Below are positions 47,862 through 59,890 of a DNA stretch of 64,000 bases, piece by piece; the first letter of the stretch is position 1, and each line of letters begins with the position of its first letter. Source of the stretch: Aspidapion aeneum. Taxonomy: Eukaryota; Arthropoda; Insecta; Coleoptera; Brentidae. The stretch covers positions 10,951,984-11,015,983 of the forward strand of contig OY755048.1 in the NCBI GenBank assembly GCA_963576565.1, written 5' to 3'. Position numbers and translations under genes: made by a program. A model generated the notes under the pieces. It did no database searches, was not told the origin of the DNA, and was given only the letters and a program-made list of their open reading frames with translations.

Positions 47862-49122
47862 TGGGGGCACAGTAGTGCACCGCCAAGTTCGCGTAAACTG
47901 CTGTATCATCTTTTCTTAAAATATTTCAGCCCATATTTGACGCTACGCAACTCAAACTTTGCACAGTCGTAGACCCTCATAGAGTTAACAACCCCCCTGT
48001 TTCAAAAAACTTCGAAATGCCACTCACTCACTCATGTATAGATCATCAAAATTCTAAAATACTTCCAGACATGCTACAAAGCTGAAATTTGGCACACCGA
48101 TAGAAGTTATGACCAAACCATCGGAAAGAAAAAACCCAAAATTCTAATTTACTCCACTCACCTATACATGTAAAGTTATATAAAAGTAAAATTGCCCACT
48201 TCCAGAATGGCTGGAGAGGTGAGCTTTAGCAGACTGATAGGAAATATAATAAAAGTATAGAAAAACATTTAAAAACCCCAAAATTTTAATTTGCTTCCCT
48301 CCCCTATAAATGTAAAATTATGTTAAAGTAACATTGCCCACTTTCAGAAACGCTAGAGAGCTGAGCTTTGGAAGGGCGATAGGAACTATGATAAAACAAT
48401 TGAAAAAAATTAAAGAACCCCAAAATTTTAATTAACTTCCCTCCCCTATAAATGTAAAGTGATGTAAAAGTAAGGTTGCCCACTTCCAGAAACGCTAGAG
48501 AGCTGAGCTTGGGAAGACTGATAGAAACTATGATAAAACTATAGGAAAAAATTTCAAAACACCAAAATTTTAATTTAGTTCCCTCCCCTATAAATGTAAA
48601 GTCATGTAAAAGTAACATTGCCCACTTCCCTTCCAGGAACGCTAGAGAGCTGAGCTTTAGAAGACTGATAGGAACTATAATAAAACCATAGGAAAAAACC
48701 TCAATATTTTTAATAAGACTTTTATTGTAAAAGTAATATCCAAATCCTTTTAAAAAGGAGTGAAATCATAACAAAAACATTTCATGTAAAAAGCAGCCAA
48801 GTACGCGAAAATTGTATTCCGTAAAAAGAATTGAGATAAAAGTAAAGCCAAGTTCTCCAATACAAATTTGAAAATGAAAGGTTCTTACTAGCTTGAAAAT
48901 GTTTTTTTAAATTTGGCTGCAAATGACTCTTATACACAGTGCTAAAATGAACATAAAGAAGTAATAGCAACGTTTTAAAAAAACATTTCCAAACTAGTAA
49001 GAACCTTGCATTTTGAAATTTGTGTTGAAGTTCTCCAATACAAATTTCTTTTATCTCAATTCTTTTTACGGAATACCATTTTTGCGTACTTGGCTTTTTT
49101 TAAATAAAATGTTTTTGTTATG
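47862..49122 (+). mobile_element. Composite tandem-repeat/foldback element, copy B (~1.26 kb)
   Basis: Same order as copy A (12289-13573). The 5' block starts TGGGGGCAC with ACCGCCAAGTTC, CATTTCAGCCCATA and ATAGAGTTAACAA. Five ~140-bp tandem units start near 48061, 48198, 48337, 48478 and 48620 (CCCACTTCCAGAAACG, GAGAGCTGAGCTTTGG). A 3' foldback spans 48766-49122. The tandem units here are more alike than in copy A. Non-coding; superfamily unknown. Confidence 0.65.
48766..49122. repeat. Foldback at 3' end of composite copy B
   Basis: The left arm starts TCATAACAAAAACATTTCAT, then AGCCAAGTACGCGAAAAT and CAAGTTCTCCAATACAAATT. The right arm is the reverse complement and ends TTTTTGTTATGA. Between the arms lies a short spacer with GCTAAAATGAACA. 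It corresponds to 13205-13573 in copy A. Confidence 0.85.
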
Positions 49123-50079
49123 AACATTTCACAGGTTCCTTTTTATAAAAAAGAGGTTTTTTGGAGATTTTTAGGATACTTCTCAATAAATTTGATGAAC
49201 TACTCATATAATTGATAGGCATTTAATATGGCCTCCTAAATTTTATTGGTAAATCCTCTAAAAGGTCATTAAAAAATTTATTACATAGCCGGCTTCAAAT
49301 TTCCAATTGACAAAGGGCATATCTGCGAAAATTTTAAAGCTACATTTATACGATTCATTTCCCATTGGCGGTGCTTATTCAACAAGACATTATGGTCAAT
49401 AAAAATCAGCAAATTGCATTGATTTATTGCTCGGTACCAAATAAAGGGTTTAATTTTTTAGCACGTGTTAAAAATCGCTTTCAAAAAGCTTTAATAAACA
49501 ATAATCATCTGTATACGGCATTGTGCGTTAAAACGGTACAGGAATCTTTTTTCTTTTGTTGATTTGATAAATGATGAAGCTTAAAAAACTTCCAAATAAT
49601 GGGTTTGATTTCCAATATTATCATTGTACGATACTGCAACTCATAGAGCACATAAAGAAGTTACATATGTACCCTAAGTTATTGTAAAATCATCCCTTTT
49701 GAAACATGTAGGTAACTGACGCATTTAGTTATGGTGACTTTTCAAATCAATAAATTAAATTTTCAACTCGTAAGAATATCGCTGAAAACTGATCTATTTT
49801 TGACACCTCGTGACATTTCCAGTGCCTCATAAGAGAATGACTCATTTAACACTCTGGAATCCAGGTTTAAATTTAGCTTTTACACTATGCTGTTTTGCGC
49901 GCTTCTTGGATTTGTAAATTATTATTTTGTTCCGACTAATTAGACGACACTGCCATTGCTTCGCTTATTTCGGTTACTATATAGGGTAATTAAAGTATAC
50001 AGGGTATCCCATTGATAACTTTAACTTAAAAATACAAAAGTTTAATGGCTAATAAAAGTTATTTATAACAAGCCCTGTG
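49123..50079. other. No gene recognised
   Basis: AT-rich spacer with short frames only. Confidence 0.45.
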
Positions 50080-50083
50080 TTCA

Positions 50084-50755
50084 AAAAAGACCAGCACCGG
50101 TGAGCCAAACATCATGCTATCTGGAAGTGCTGTCACATTGCAGAGCCAGTTGAACATCTTAGGAGTCACTGCACAGACCAACATGTCTTGGCACAGTCAC
50201 GTGGCAGATATAGCTAAAAGGGCGTCACAAAAGCTTGGAGTGCTATTTCGTACAAGACATCTGTATACACCAAGCCAACTGCTGACACTCTACAAAGCCC
50301 AGATTCGACCAACTATGGAGTACTGCTCACATATATGGAGTGCGGCACCCAAACATACCTTAATGCTTTTGAACACCGTGCAAAAACGAGCTATCAAGCT
50401 GATTAATGAACCTGCACTTACCCGTTGCTTGGATAGTCCCGAACATCGAAGAACTGTGGGCGATCTATCACTCTTCTACAGGTATTATCACGGAAAATGC
50501 TCTGAAGAGTTGGCACGTATGATCACCCCAGGAGTAGCAACTACTAGGTGAACACGTCAAACAGACGGTAACCATCAATTTACTGTCAAAATAGAGGCAC
50601 CAAGAACCTCATTATATCAGAATTCATATCTCTGGAGAACAGCATCGCTGTGGAATAAACTCCCTGCGACAGTTTTCCCTGCAGGTTACAACCTGAACCG
50701 TTTTAAAATCAACATACACCAACATTTCCGCGTACTTGCCGCTTCTCTAGCGTGA
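50084..50755 (+). pseudogene. Jockey/CR1-like reverse transcriptase, C-terminal fragment
   Basis: The fragment reads LGVTAQTNMSWHSHVADIAK, LYKAQIRPTMEYCSHIWSAA, LNTVQKRAIKLINEPAL and VGDLSLFYRYYHGKCS, the conserved C-terminal region of Jockey/CR1-type non-LTR polyproteins. A TGA at 50549-50551 interrupts it. The same frame then stays open through RTASLWNKLPATVFPAGYNL and FKINIHQH to a natural-looking TGA at 50753-50755, so one nonsense change separates it from a full C-terminus. The catalytic FADD domain and everything upstream are missing (5'-truncated near 50084). Confidence 0.85.
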
Positions 50756-50989
50756 TAGGGATCTCCTTGCGAGTGCGCATAACCGTTAAAAAAATTGACC
50801 CATGTTATCATTTAAACCTCAATAGGTACCTGGCTGATATGCATACCATACTAAACCTCCTTCCTCTTGACATAGTCATCAAAGCGGAGGCCAGAATGGG
50901 AACATATATACTAAAATGAAAATGCCACGTCAATTGTTTTCCGAAAACTCAAAGGGGGCATGTCAAAATCAAGAGCATTGTTTTGCTGC

Positions 50990-51411
50990 TCGAAATGGGG
51001 AGTGATGCCATGACTCCAATAAACAGTACAAGGAAGTGGTTTAGGAACCAAGTTACATTGGGAAAATAAGACGGAAAACTCACCAGTTCAGTCGGGAAAG
51101 TTGGTGTCTTACACTAACCGATCCAAAACAGGCAGTGGATCAGGAGCGGGAGTATATGGCCTAGTCCGTAGAGCAAATCGGTTTACGAAATACACCACAC
51201 CAGAGTATTCCGAGCCGAAATACATCCCATAGATATCTCTCTGCGGAGAAACTTAAAAGAAGATATCTCAATAAGGATTTTCAGATAGGCAAGCAATAAT
51301 TAAAGCATGCCTTTAAAATAAAGTCAAAAGTTGTTTAAAACTGCCTACAATCTCTTCTAACCTTGGCGAAATACAATAAGGTTACCTTGGAGGTGCCGGG
51401 GCACACGGGTA
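50990..51411 (+). pseudogene. RNase H relic of a non-LTR element, left half
   Basis: SYTNRSKTGSGSGAGVYG near 51106 is an RNase H start in which the catalytic Asp of the usual TDGS is Asn and the Gly is Arg. Later CLQSLLTLAKYNKVTLEVPG then HTG (51320-51410) corresponds to the end of the domain. A stop lies at KVV*NC and the usual Trp before VPGH is missing. Homology stops at GGGTA (51411). The missing continuation resumes at 59891. Upstream 50940-51090 may be further degraded coding sequence. Confidence 0.75.
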
Positions 51412-51452
51412 GAGTTCAGGCAAGATTCGGGAAAATCCACTTTCTAGAAGCA

Positions 51453-51830
51453 TTTTATATTACTTTTTGGCAAATGGGCAATTCCCCCTATTTTGACCCC
51501 GCTGAATCCGAATATCCCTGCTGCCAACTCGAAATATTGACAGCGGCTGAGATATTCAAGATGGCGGCCAAAATGGCGGCGGAATTTTAAATTGCCGCTG
51601 GAAAGCCCAAATTGTCACAGGTGTACATTCAGAATATATATTTGTATAATTAAAAAATAATAACATATTATTTTTTTTTAATGGCTGCAAAAACCTCCAA
51701 AAACCCCCCCAGACCCCCCAAAATCTGAAAGTTTGAGGTTTTTTCAAATTTTCTTAAAAACTAAGCTTCTAAGAGAAAAATATATAATATACTTTATTGT
51801 AGACAATAAAATTCCCTTTTCAACTGTAAC
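51453..51830 (+). repeat. Left inverted arm of the 8.48-kb insertion
   Basis: It shares, in order and inverted, the blocks listed for 59610-59862. The left arm has about 120-170 bp extra between GACAGCGGCTGAG and the C-rich block. That extra part includes ATGGCGGCCAAAATGGCGGC. Identity over the outer 95-bp block is roughly 75-80% by eye. Confidence 0.7.
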
Positions 51831-52797
51831 GGTTTTTTGTTACAAACTAAAATGCTCTCGGTAGCTCAGTTGGGACTGAGGTCGTGGTGTTCACCTCAAA
51901 AAAAAACTCAACAATATTCATGTGAAATAAATTAACTTTCTTTTGCCTAAAGGGCGCCAATACAAGTTTAAAAGTAAAATAGAAAGAATGTATCGAGATC
52001 TTAGTGAACCTTGTATTATTCACTAAGTATTTATAAAGATGGTGAATGTTTGATTAAAACGCAAAAGGTTTTTAAAAAAATAGTCTCTATTTTTTTTTTA
52101 TCGGCAAACGACTTGCAAGAAGGAAATTTACAAAAAAAATAAATATATAAGGATCTTTTAACCTAAATACTTAATTATATAGCTATCGATTAAAAATATT
52201 ATTTTATATCCTTGTTTCTTATCACAGAATGTTCGTTACTATTTATTTTTATTATCTCAAGAATTAATTTCTATTTATAAAGAGTTGGTTTTTTATTTCA
52301 ATAAAAGAATTATCTTATTATTTTATGTTAATAAAAAGTGAGCCATAACAAAAAAATTATCGAAGTACCTAAATAAAAAGTATGTACTTATTTGGCTAAA
52401 AACAAAAAAATATAATATATTTTTGGGACCTAAGAAAAAATTAATACCTTGGAAGGGTAAATGCGCATCTACTCAACAAGGGTGCATTGTTGCCAGATCT
52501 TAACAAGGGCAATAAATAGGTTTACCAAAAATATTAACAAATAATAACCAGTGCTATAAAAAGGAAATATATCACAGTTAAATAAAATGGTTAGTAAAAA
52601 TAAGTATTAAATCTTATCTGCCAAATCCCACGCTGGAGGTTGAGTCCTCAAAAGATTTGAGTTGGTTGTGTGGTCGGTACTTCAACAAAACAGATTTCAA
52701 AACGGGACAGCAAAACAAAAAGAAAGCAGTAACATCGACTAGTACAACATGGCTTTTACTTCAGTAAACAATTACACATTCTTCAAAGTATGTGTGA

Positions 52798-52897
52798 TGT
52801 ACGGGCTTCAAAACATATACGGATCCCCGAAAACGAGCTCCATAAAATGTACGGGCTTCAAAACATATACGGGTCCACGAAAACCAGCTCCATAACA
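52798..52897. repeat. 50-bp tandem repeat, two full copies
   Basis: ATGTACGGGCTTCAAAACAT starts at 52798 and again at 52848, each followed by ATACGG and GAGCTCCATAA or CAGCTCCATAA. A partial unit (ATGGAATGGGCTTCATAAA) follows to about 52916. Confidence 0.9.
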
Positions 52898-53373
52898 TGG
52901 AATGGGCTTCATAAAATGGAATGGCCAGTAATGAACAATGGTCCACCTTTTTAATCACACCAGCATTTTTCACGAAACTAACTCTGTTACAAAACACTGT
53001 ACAATTTCTGTAAGTTTTACAACATTTTGAGTAGCAGTTATGCTTGGTTAAAATAAGTTTTTAATATATTTTATTAGCACATATTATAACGGTGTTAAAA
53101 TGCTCTCTGAAACACGCAAAAATCCTGCGATCTACCGAGTACAATCTATGGCAAAAACTAAGGTAGTTCGGTTACCATATAGAAGTTAAACTGCATCGAG
53201 AATCCGCATGTAGCTGACTCTCTCGGCTACGTGCATTTGAAAAGAGACGGCGGGTTTCCCTGACCGAACAAAGCAGCTTGGATCAGTCTGAATACAGCCG
53301 CGCGACGACGAAGTGGGGAACGTGCCGTAAAGCGACTGTAAACAACGCTTGTTGAAACAAATTTTATCATGAA

Positions 53374-53464
53374 GTACCGTGGTCCAGTGGACAAGGCGAC
53401 AAAGGAAAACGCCCGACACGCAGACACCGGAGGATCGCTCCCTTGACGATACTGTTTTTTTTTA
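53374..53464 (+). pseudogene. tRNA-like sequence (tRNA-Arg-like 5' half) with Pol III terminator
   Basis: A 79-nt tRNA-sized stretch (53374-53452) has a possible acceptor stem, GTACCGT with ACGATAC (6 of 7 pairs). Box A is TGGTCCAGTGG within CGTGGTCCAGTGGACAAGGC, which closely resembles the D-arm of arginine tRNAs. A box B-like GGATCGCTCCC lies in the expected place. A run of ten T (53455-53464) follows, as in Pol III genes. The anticodon arm cannot be folded convincingly and the T-loop is atypical. It is a tRNA pseudogene or the head of a tRNA-derived SINE. The ~180 bp before it are unusually GC-rich for the window. Confidence 0.4.
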
Positions 53465-53606
53465 TATGTGGATAATTCTTTGATTTATTTTTAGTTGTAC
53501 AGGGTCTTACAAGTATTTTATTTTTTTTTGTTCAAAACGTTACTTGCTATGAGGGTTAAGAAAAAAAATCGTTACACAACATGGTATAACTTAATAAAGT
53601 TAGACT

Positions 53607-54133
53607 AATAACAAGCTCTCCAGCGGCGTCCGTTAAATGAAGTAATTAAAAAAAGTTGAAAAAATTCCTATGTTTTTTCCAAGATTTAGTTAATGTTTTT
53701 AAAAACTAATACCTACAGAAAACCATGTATTACATTTTGGTATACTCAATAAAATTTCCTTCACAATAACGTATAACATGATTAAATCGGTTTTATAAAT
53801 AAAACTTCAGGGGCATCCGTAAATTAAATTAATTTTGAAAAAACAGAAAATAAACCATTTTTGTTACACGTTTTATCTAATTTTCTCAAAAACTAAGCTT
53901 AACATGAAAAAACTTGTTCTACACTTTTTTGTAGACAGGGAAATTCCCTTTTTAAAATTGTGAAACTCGGTGGGGTTTGACTTATAGCAAACTCTCCAGC
54001 GACGTCCGTCAATGGGGGTGATTTCAACAAATCATTAAAAAAACATGTTTTTCATACGTTTTATTCAATTTTCTTAAAAACCAAGTCTTTATCAAAAAAT
54101 GTGTTCTATACTTCTTCATAGCCAATAAAATTT
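53607..54133 (+). repeat. Tandem ~190-bp units inside the insertion (plus orientation)
   Basis: Three diverged units start near 53612, 53805 and 53990. Landmarks are CTCTCCAGCGGCGTCCGT, a TTGTTACACGTTTTAT-like stretch, CAATTTTCTTAAAAAC, TGTTCTACACTTTTTTGTAG and AATAAAATT. A fourth, incomplete unit starts near 54490, and a partial one is at 51735-51835. The same units occur reversed at 59380-59745. Confidence 0.7.
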
Positions 54134-54308
54134 ACAAAAGGTCGAAAAAATAAGGTCAAAAGTACAAAAGGTCGAAAATACAAAAGGTCGAAAGTACAAA
54201 AGGTCGAAAGTACAAAAGATCAAAAAACAAAAGGTCGAAAGTTCAAAAGGTCGAAAGTACAAAAGGTCCAAAGTACACAAGATCGAAAGTACAAAAGATC
54301 GAAAGTAC
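54134..54308. repeat. 16-bp minisatellite (AAAAGGTCGAAAGTAC)n
   Basis: About eleven imperfect copies of ACAAAAGGTCGAAAGT. An inverted block (TTGTCGACCTTTTGTACTTT then CGACCTTTT) at 54394-54421 can pair with it, so the region 54134-54421 can fold back. It interrupts the ~190-bp units. Confidence 0.9.
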
Positions 54309-54583
54309 GGCCGCGGGTCCACATCGACTGGACAGGTCAATAAGACTTGATACGGTAAATTTGCATTTTTAATATTTTGTTTTGTCGATTTTTTGTCGAC
54401 CTTTTGTACTTTCGACCTTTTATGGCTTCGGCGGCGGGCCCGATAATAAAATGTCCTTTTAAACAGTGTGTCACAAAATGTGACCCAAACTATAGAAAAC
54501 TCTCCAAGGGCGTCCGTAAATTGCAAAAAGTACCAAAAAATATTATTTTTGTTACGGGTTTCATTCAATTTCCATCAAAATCA

Positions 54584-57500
54584 CAATTTCAATTTCAATT
54601 TCAATTTCAATTTCAATTTCAATTTCAATTTCAATTTCAATTTCAATTTCAATTTCAATTTCAATTTCAATTTCAATTTCAATTTCAATTTCAATTTCAA
54701 TTTCAATTTCAATTTCAATTTCAATTTCAATTTCAATTTCAATTTCAATTTCAATTTCAATTTCAATTTCAATTTCAATTTCAATTTCAATTTCAATTTC
54801 AATTTCAATTTCAATTTCAATTTCAATTTCAATTTCAATTTCAATTTCAATTTCAATTTCAATTTCAATTTCAATTTCAATTTCAATTTCAATTTCAATT
54901 TCAATTTCAATTTCAATTTCAATTTCAATTTCAATTTCAATTTCAATTTCAATTTCAATTTCAATTTCAATTTCAATTTCAATTTCAATTTCAATTTCAA
55001 TTTCAATTTCAATTTCAATTTCAATTTCAATTTCAATTTCAATTTCAATTTCAATTTCAATTTCAATTTCAATTTCAATTTCAATTTCAATTTCAATTTC
55101 AATTTCAATTTCAATTTCAATTTCAATTTCAATTTCAATTTCAATTTCAATTTCAATTTCAATTTCAATTTCAATTTCAATTTCAATTTCAATTTCAATT
55201 TCAATTTCAATTTCAATTTCAATTTCAATTTCAATTTCAATTTCAATTTCAATTTCAATTTCAATTTCAATTTCAATTTCAATTTCAATTTCAATTTCAA
55301 TTTCAATTTCAATTTCAATTTCAATTTCAATTTCAATTTCAATTTCAATTTCAATTTCAATTTCAATTTCAATTTCAATTTCAATTTCAATTTCAATTTC
55401 AATTTCAATTTCAATTTCAATTTCAATTTCAATTTCAATTTCAATTTCAATTTCAATTTCAATTTCAATTTCAATTTCAATTTCAATTTCAATTTCAATT
55501 TCAATTTCAATTTCAATTTCAATTTCAATTTCAATTTCAATTTCAATTTCAATTTCAATTTCAATTTCAATTTCAATTTCAATTTCAATTTCAATTTCAA
55601 TTTCAATTTCAATTTCAATTTCAATTTCAATTTCAATTTCAATTTCAATTTCAATTTCAATTTCAATTTCAATTTCAATTTCAATTTCAATTTCAATTTC
55701 AATTTCAATTTCAATTTCAATTTCAATTTCAATTTCAATTTCAATTTCAATTTCAATTTCAATTTCAATTTCAATTTCAATTTCAATTTCAATTTCAATT
55801 TCAATTTCAATTTCAATTTCAATTTCAATTTCAATTTCAATTTCAATTTCAATTTCAATTTCAATTTCAATTTCAATTTCAATTTCAATTTCAATTTCAA
55901 TTTCAATTTCAATTTCAATTTCAATTTCAATTTCAATTTCAATTTCAATTTCAATTTCAATTTCAATTTCAATTTCAATTTCAATTTCAATTTCAATTTC
56001 AATTTCAATTTCAATTTCAATTTCAATTTCAATTTCAATTTCAATTTCAATTTCAATTTCAATTTCAATTTCAATTTCAATTTCAATTTCAATTTCAATT
56101 TCAATTTCAATTTCAATTTCAATTTCAATTTCAATTCAATTTCAATTTCAATTTCAATTTCAATTTCAATTTCAATTTCAATTTCAATTTCAATTTCAAT
56201 TTCAATTCAATTTCAATTTCAATTTCAATTTCAATTTCATTTCAATTTCAATTTCAATTTCAATTTCAATTTCAATTTCAATTTCAATTTCAATTTCAAT
56301 TTCAATTTCAATTTCAATTTCAATTTCAATTTCAATTTCAATTTCAATTTCAATTTCAATTTCAATTTCAATTTCAATTTCAATTTCAATTTCAATTTCA
56401 ATTTCAATTTCAATTTCAATTTCAATTTCAATTTCAATTTCAATTTCAATTTCAATTTCAATTTCAATTTCAATTTCAATTTCAATTTCAATTTCAATTT
56501 CAATTTCAATTTCAATTTCAATTTCAATTTCAATTTCAATTTCAATTTCAATTTCAATTTCAATTTCAATTTCAATTTCAATTTCAATTTCAATTTCAAT
56601 TTCAATTTCAATTTCAATTTCAATTTCAATTTCAATTTCAATTTCAATTTCAATTTCAATTTCAATTTCAATTTCAATTTCAATTTCAATTTCAATTTCA
56701 ATTTCAATTTCAATTTCAATTTCAATTTCAATTTCAATTTCAATTTCAATTTCAATTTCAATTTCAATTTCAATTTCAATTTCAATTTCAATTTCAATTT
56801 CAATTTCAATTTCAATTTCAATTTCAATTTCAATTTCAATTTCAATTTCAATTTCAATTTCAATTTCAATTTCAATTTCAATTTCAATTTCAATTTCAAT
56901 TTCAATTTCAATTTCAATTTCAATTTCAATTTCAATTTCAATTTCAATTTCAATTTCAATTTCAATTTCAATTTCAATTTCAATTTCAATTTCAATTTCA
57001 ATTTCAATTTCAATTTCAATTTCAATTTCAATTTCAATTTCAATTTCAATTTCAATTTCAATTTCAATTTCAATTTCAATTTCAATTTCAATTTCAATTT
57101 CAATTTCAATTTCAATTTCAATTTCAATTTCAATTTCAATTTCAATTTCAATTTCAATTTCAATTTCAATTTCAATTTCAATTTCAATTTCAATTTCAAT
57201 TTCAATTTCAATTTCAATTTCAATTTCAATTTCAATTTCAATTTCAATTTCAATTTCAATTTCAATTTCAATTTCAATTTCAATTTCAATTTCAATTTCA
57301 ATTTCAATTTCAATTTCAATTTCAATTTCAATTTCAATTTCAATTTCAATTTCAATTTCAATTTCAATTTCAATTTCAATTTCAATTTCAATTTCAATTT
57401 CAATTTCAATTTCAATTTCAATTTCAATTTCAATTTCAATTTCAATTTCAATTTCAATTTCAATTTCAATTTCAATTTCAATTTCAATTTCAATTTCAAT

Positions 57501-59216
57501 TTCAATTTCAATTTCAATTTCAATTTCAATTTCAATTTCAATTTCAATTTCAATTTCAATTTCAATTTCAATTTCAATTTCAATTTCAATTTCAATTTCA
57601 ATTTCAATTTCAATTTCAATTTCAATTTCAATTTCAATTTCAATTTCAATTTCAATTTCAATTTCAATTTCAATTTCAATTTCAATTTCAATTTCAATTT
57701 CAATTTCAATTTCAATTTCAATTTCAATTTCAATTTCAATTTCAATTTCAATTTCAATTTCAATTTCAATTTCAATTTCAATTTCAATTTCAATTTCAAT
57801 TTCAATTTCAATTTCAATTTCAATTTCAATTTCAATTTCAATTTCAATTTCAATTTCAATTTCAATTTCAATTTCAATTTCAATTTCAATTTCAATTTCA
57901 ATTTCAATTTCAATTTCAATTTCAATTTCAATTTCAATTTCAATTTCAATTTCAATTTCAATTTCAATTTCAATTTCAATTTCAATTTCAATTTCAATTT
58001 CAATTTCAATTTCAATTTCAATTTCAATTTCAATTTCAATTTCAATTTCAATTTCAATTTCAATTTCAATTTCAATTTCAATTTCAATTTCAATTTCAAT
58101 TTCAATTTCAATTTCAATTTCAATTTCAATTTCAATTTCAATTTCAATTTCAATTTCAATTTCAATTTCAATTTCAATTTCAATTTCAATTTCAATTTCA
58201 ATTTCAATTTCAATTTCAATTTCAATTTCAATTTCAATTTCAATTTCAATTTCAATTTCAATTTCAATTTCAATTTCAATTTCAATTTCAATTTCAATTT
58301 CAATTTCAATTTCAATTTCAATTTCAATTTCAATTTCAATTTCAATTTCAATTTCAATTTCAATTTCAATTTCAATTTCAATTTCAATTTCAATTTCAAT
58401 TTCAATTTCAATTTCAATTTCAATTTCAATTTCAATTTCAATTTCAATTTCAATTTCAATTTCAATTTCAATTTCAATTTCAATTTCAATTTCAATTTCA
58501 ATTTCAATTTCAATTTCAATTTCAATTTCAATTTCAATTTCAATTTCAATTTCAATTTCAATTTCAATTTCAATTTCAATTTCAATTTCAATTTCAATTT
58601 CAATTTCAATTTCAATTTCAATTTCAATTTCAATTTCAATTTCAATTTCAATTTCAATTTCAATTTCAATTTCAATTTCAATTTCAATTTCAATTTCAAT
58701 TTCAATTTCAATTTCAATTTCAATTTCAATTTCAATTTCAATTTCAATTTCAATTTCAATTTCAATTTCAATTTCAATTTCAATTTCAATTTCAATTTCA
58801 ATTTCAATTTCAATTTCAATTTCAATTTCAATTTCAATTTCAATTTCAATTTCAATTTCAATTTCAATTTCAATTTCAATTTCAATTTCAATTTCAATTT
58901 CAATTTCAATTTCAATTTCAATTTCAATTTCAATTTCAATTTCAATTTCAATTGCAATTTCAATTTCAATTTCAATTTCAATTTCAATTTCAATTTCAAT
59001 TTCAATTTCAATTTCAATTTCAATTTCAATTTCAATTTCAATTTCAATTTCAATTTCAATTTCAATTTCAATTTCAATTTCAATTTCAATTTCAATTTCA
59101 ATTTCAATTTCAATTTCAATTTCAATTTCAATTTCAATTTCATTTGCAATTTCAATTTCAATTTCAATTTCAATTTCAATTTCAATTTCAATTTCAATTT
59201 CAATTTCAATTTCAAT
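54584..59216. repeat. (CAATTT)n hexanucleotide array, 4.63 kb
   Basis: About 772 nearly perfect units. Visible interruptions are three single-base losses at about 56135, 56207 and 56240, a T-to-G change at about 58954, and a variant unit at about 59141-59146. The array starts inside the fourth ~190-bp unit, where the flank reads TTCATTCAATTTCC. Long Gln-Phe, Asn-Phe and Lys-Leu frames are direct translations of the hexamer and are not genes. Confidence 0.97.
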
Positions 59217-59379
59217 GAGTACCTAATTATGATTATGACCCCCCCCCCCCAAACCGTCGCATAAGATTCACCACTTTATTTTTAGTTCCAGATGCTTAAA
59301 AAAATAACCAAAAACACCTGTGTCAAAGTTACTACTGTTACTTTCTGCACAAAAATATTGCTTAGAAAATAAGTTTATA

Positions 59380-59862
59380 TTAGTACGCCCCTGAAGCCTT
59401 AAATATGGCCCGACATTTTAATAAAGTTTTTAAAATAAAATGTTATGTTCTACTATTGTAGAACTAAGTATACTACATATTTTTTCTTAAAAAGTGTAGT
59501 TTTTGAGAAAATTTTGAAAAACCTATAGTAAACATGTTTTTTCCAAATAATCCCAATTTACGTACGCCACTGAAGAGCTACTTGCTTTTCCTAACCTTAT
59601 TGACCAATACATCGCTGGAAAGGGAAATTTATTCTCCACAAAAAACTGTTCTTTGCAATTTTTGATAAAAAGGTTAGTTTTCGAGAAAATTGCAAAAAAC
59701 TGAAAAAAAAAACAGGTTTTTGGGGGTTTGGGGGGGATTTTCTCCGTCCCTGTCGATTTTTCGAGTTGGCAAGAAAGACATTCGGATTCAGTGGTGTCAA
59801 ATTAGGGGGAAATGGTCTGTTGCCAAAAAGTAATATGATTTGCTTCTAGACCGAAAACGGAA
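59380..59862 (-). repeat. Right inverted arm of the 8.48-kb insertion
   Basis: Read on the minus strand it gives TCTAGAAGC, ATATTACTTTTTGGCAA, CTGAATCCGAAT and TGCCAACTCGAA. Next come CCCCCCCCAAACCCCCCAAA, a GCAATTTTCTCGAAAACTAA unit, and then at least one more ~190-bp unit (CTCTTCAGTGGCGTACGTAA, CAAAATTTTCTCAAAAACTA). These are the mirror of 51453-51830 and 53607-54133. Confidence 0.7.
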
Positions 59863-59890
59863 AGCCTTTTAAAATAATATGCTCTGACTA

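Noticed and set aside
51851..51896. GGTAGCTCAGTTGG resembling a tRNA D-arm
   Set aside because: It has a good box A match but no box B at proper spacing and no foldable acceptor stem.
53186..53427. Overlapping minus frames in a GC-rich patch
   Set aside because: The frames overlap a tRNA-like sequence, show no domain, and conflict with each other.
54581..59216. CAATTT array as a telomere or centromere
   Set aside because: It is embedded inside a transposon-like insertion and does not resemble known insect telomere repeats; nothing in the window supports a centromere.
54377..59264. Frames of about 1600 residues (Gln-Phe, Asn-Phe) and about 990 and 517 residues (Lys-Leu)
   Set aside because: They are direct translations of the CAATTT hexamer, which lacks stops in five of its six frames.
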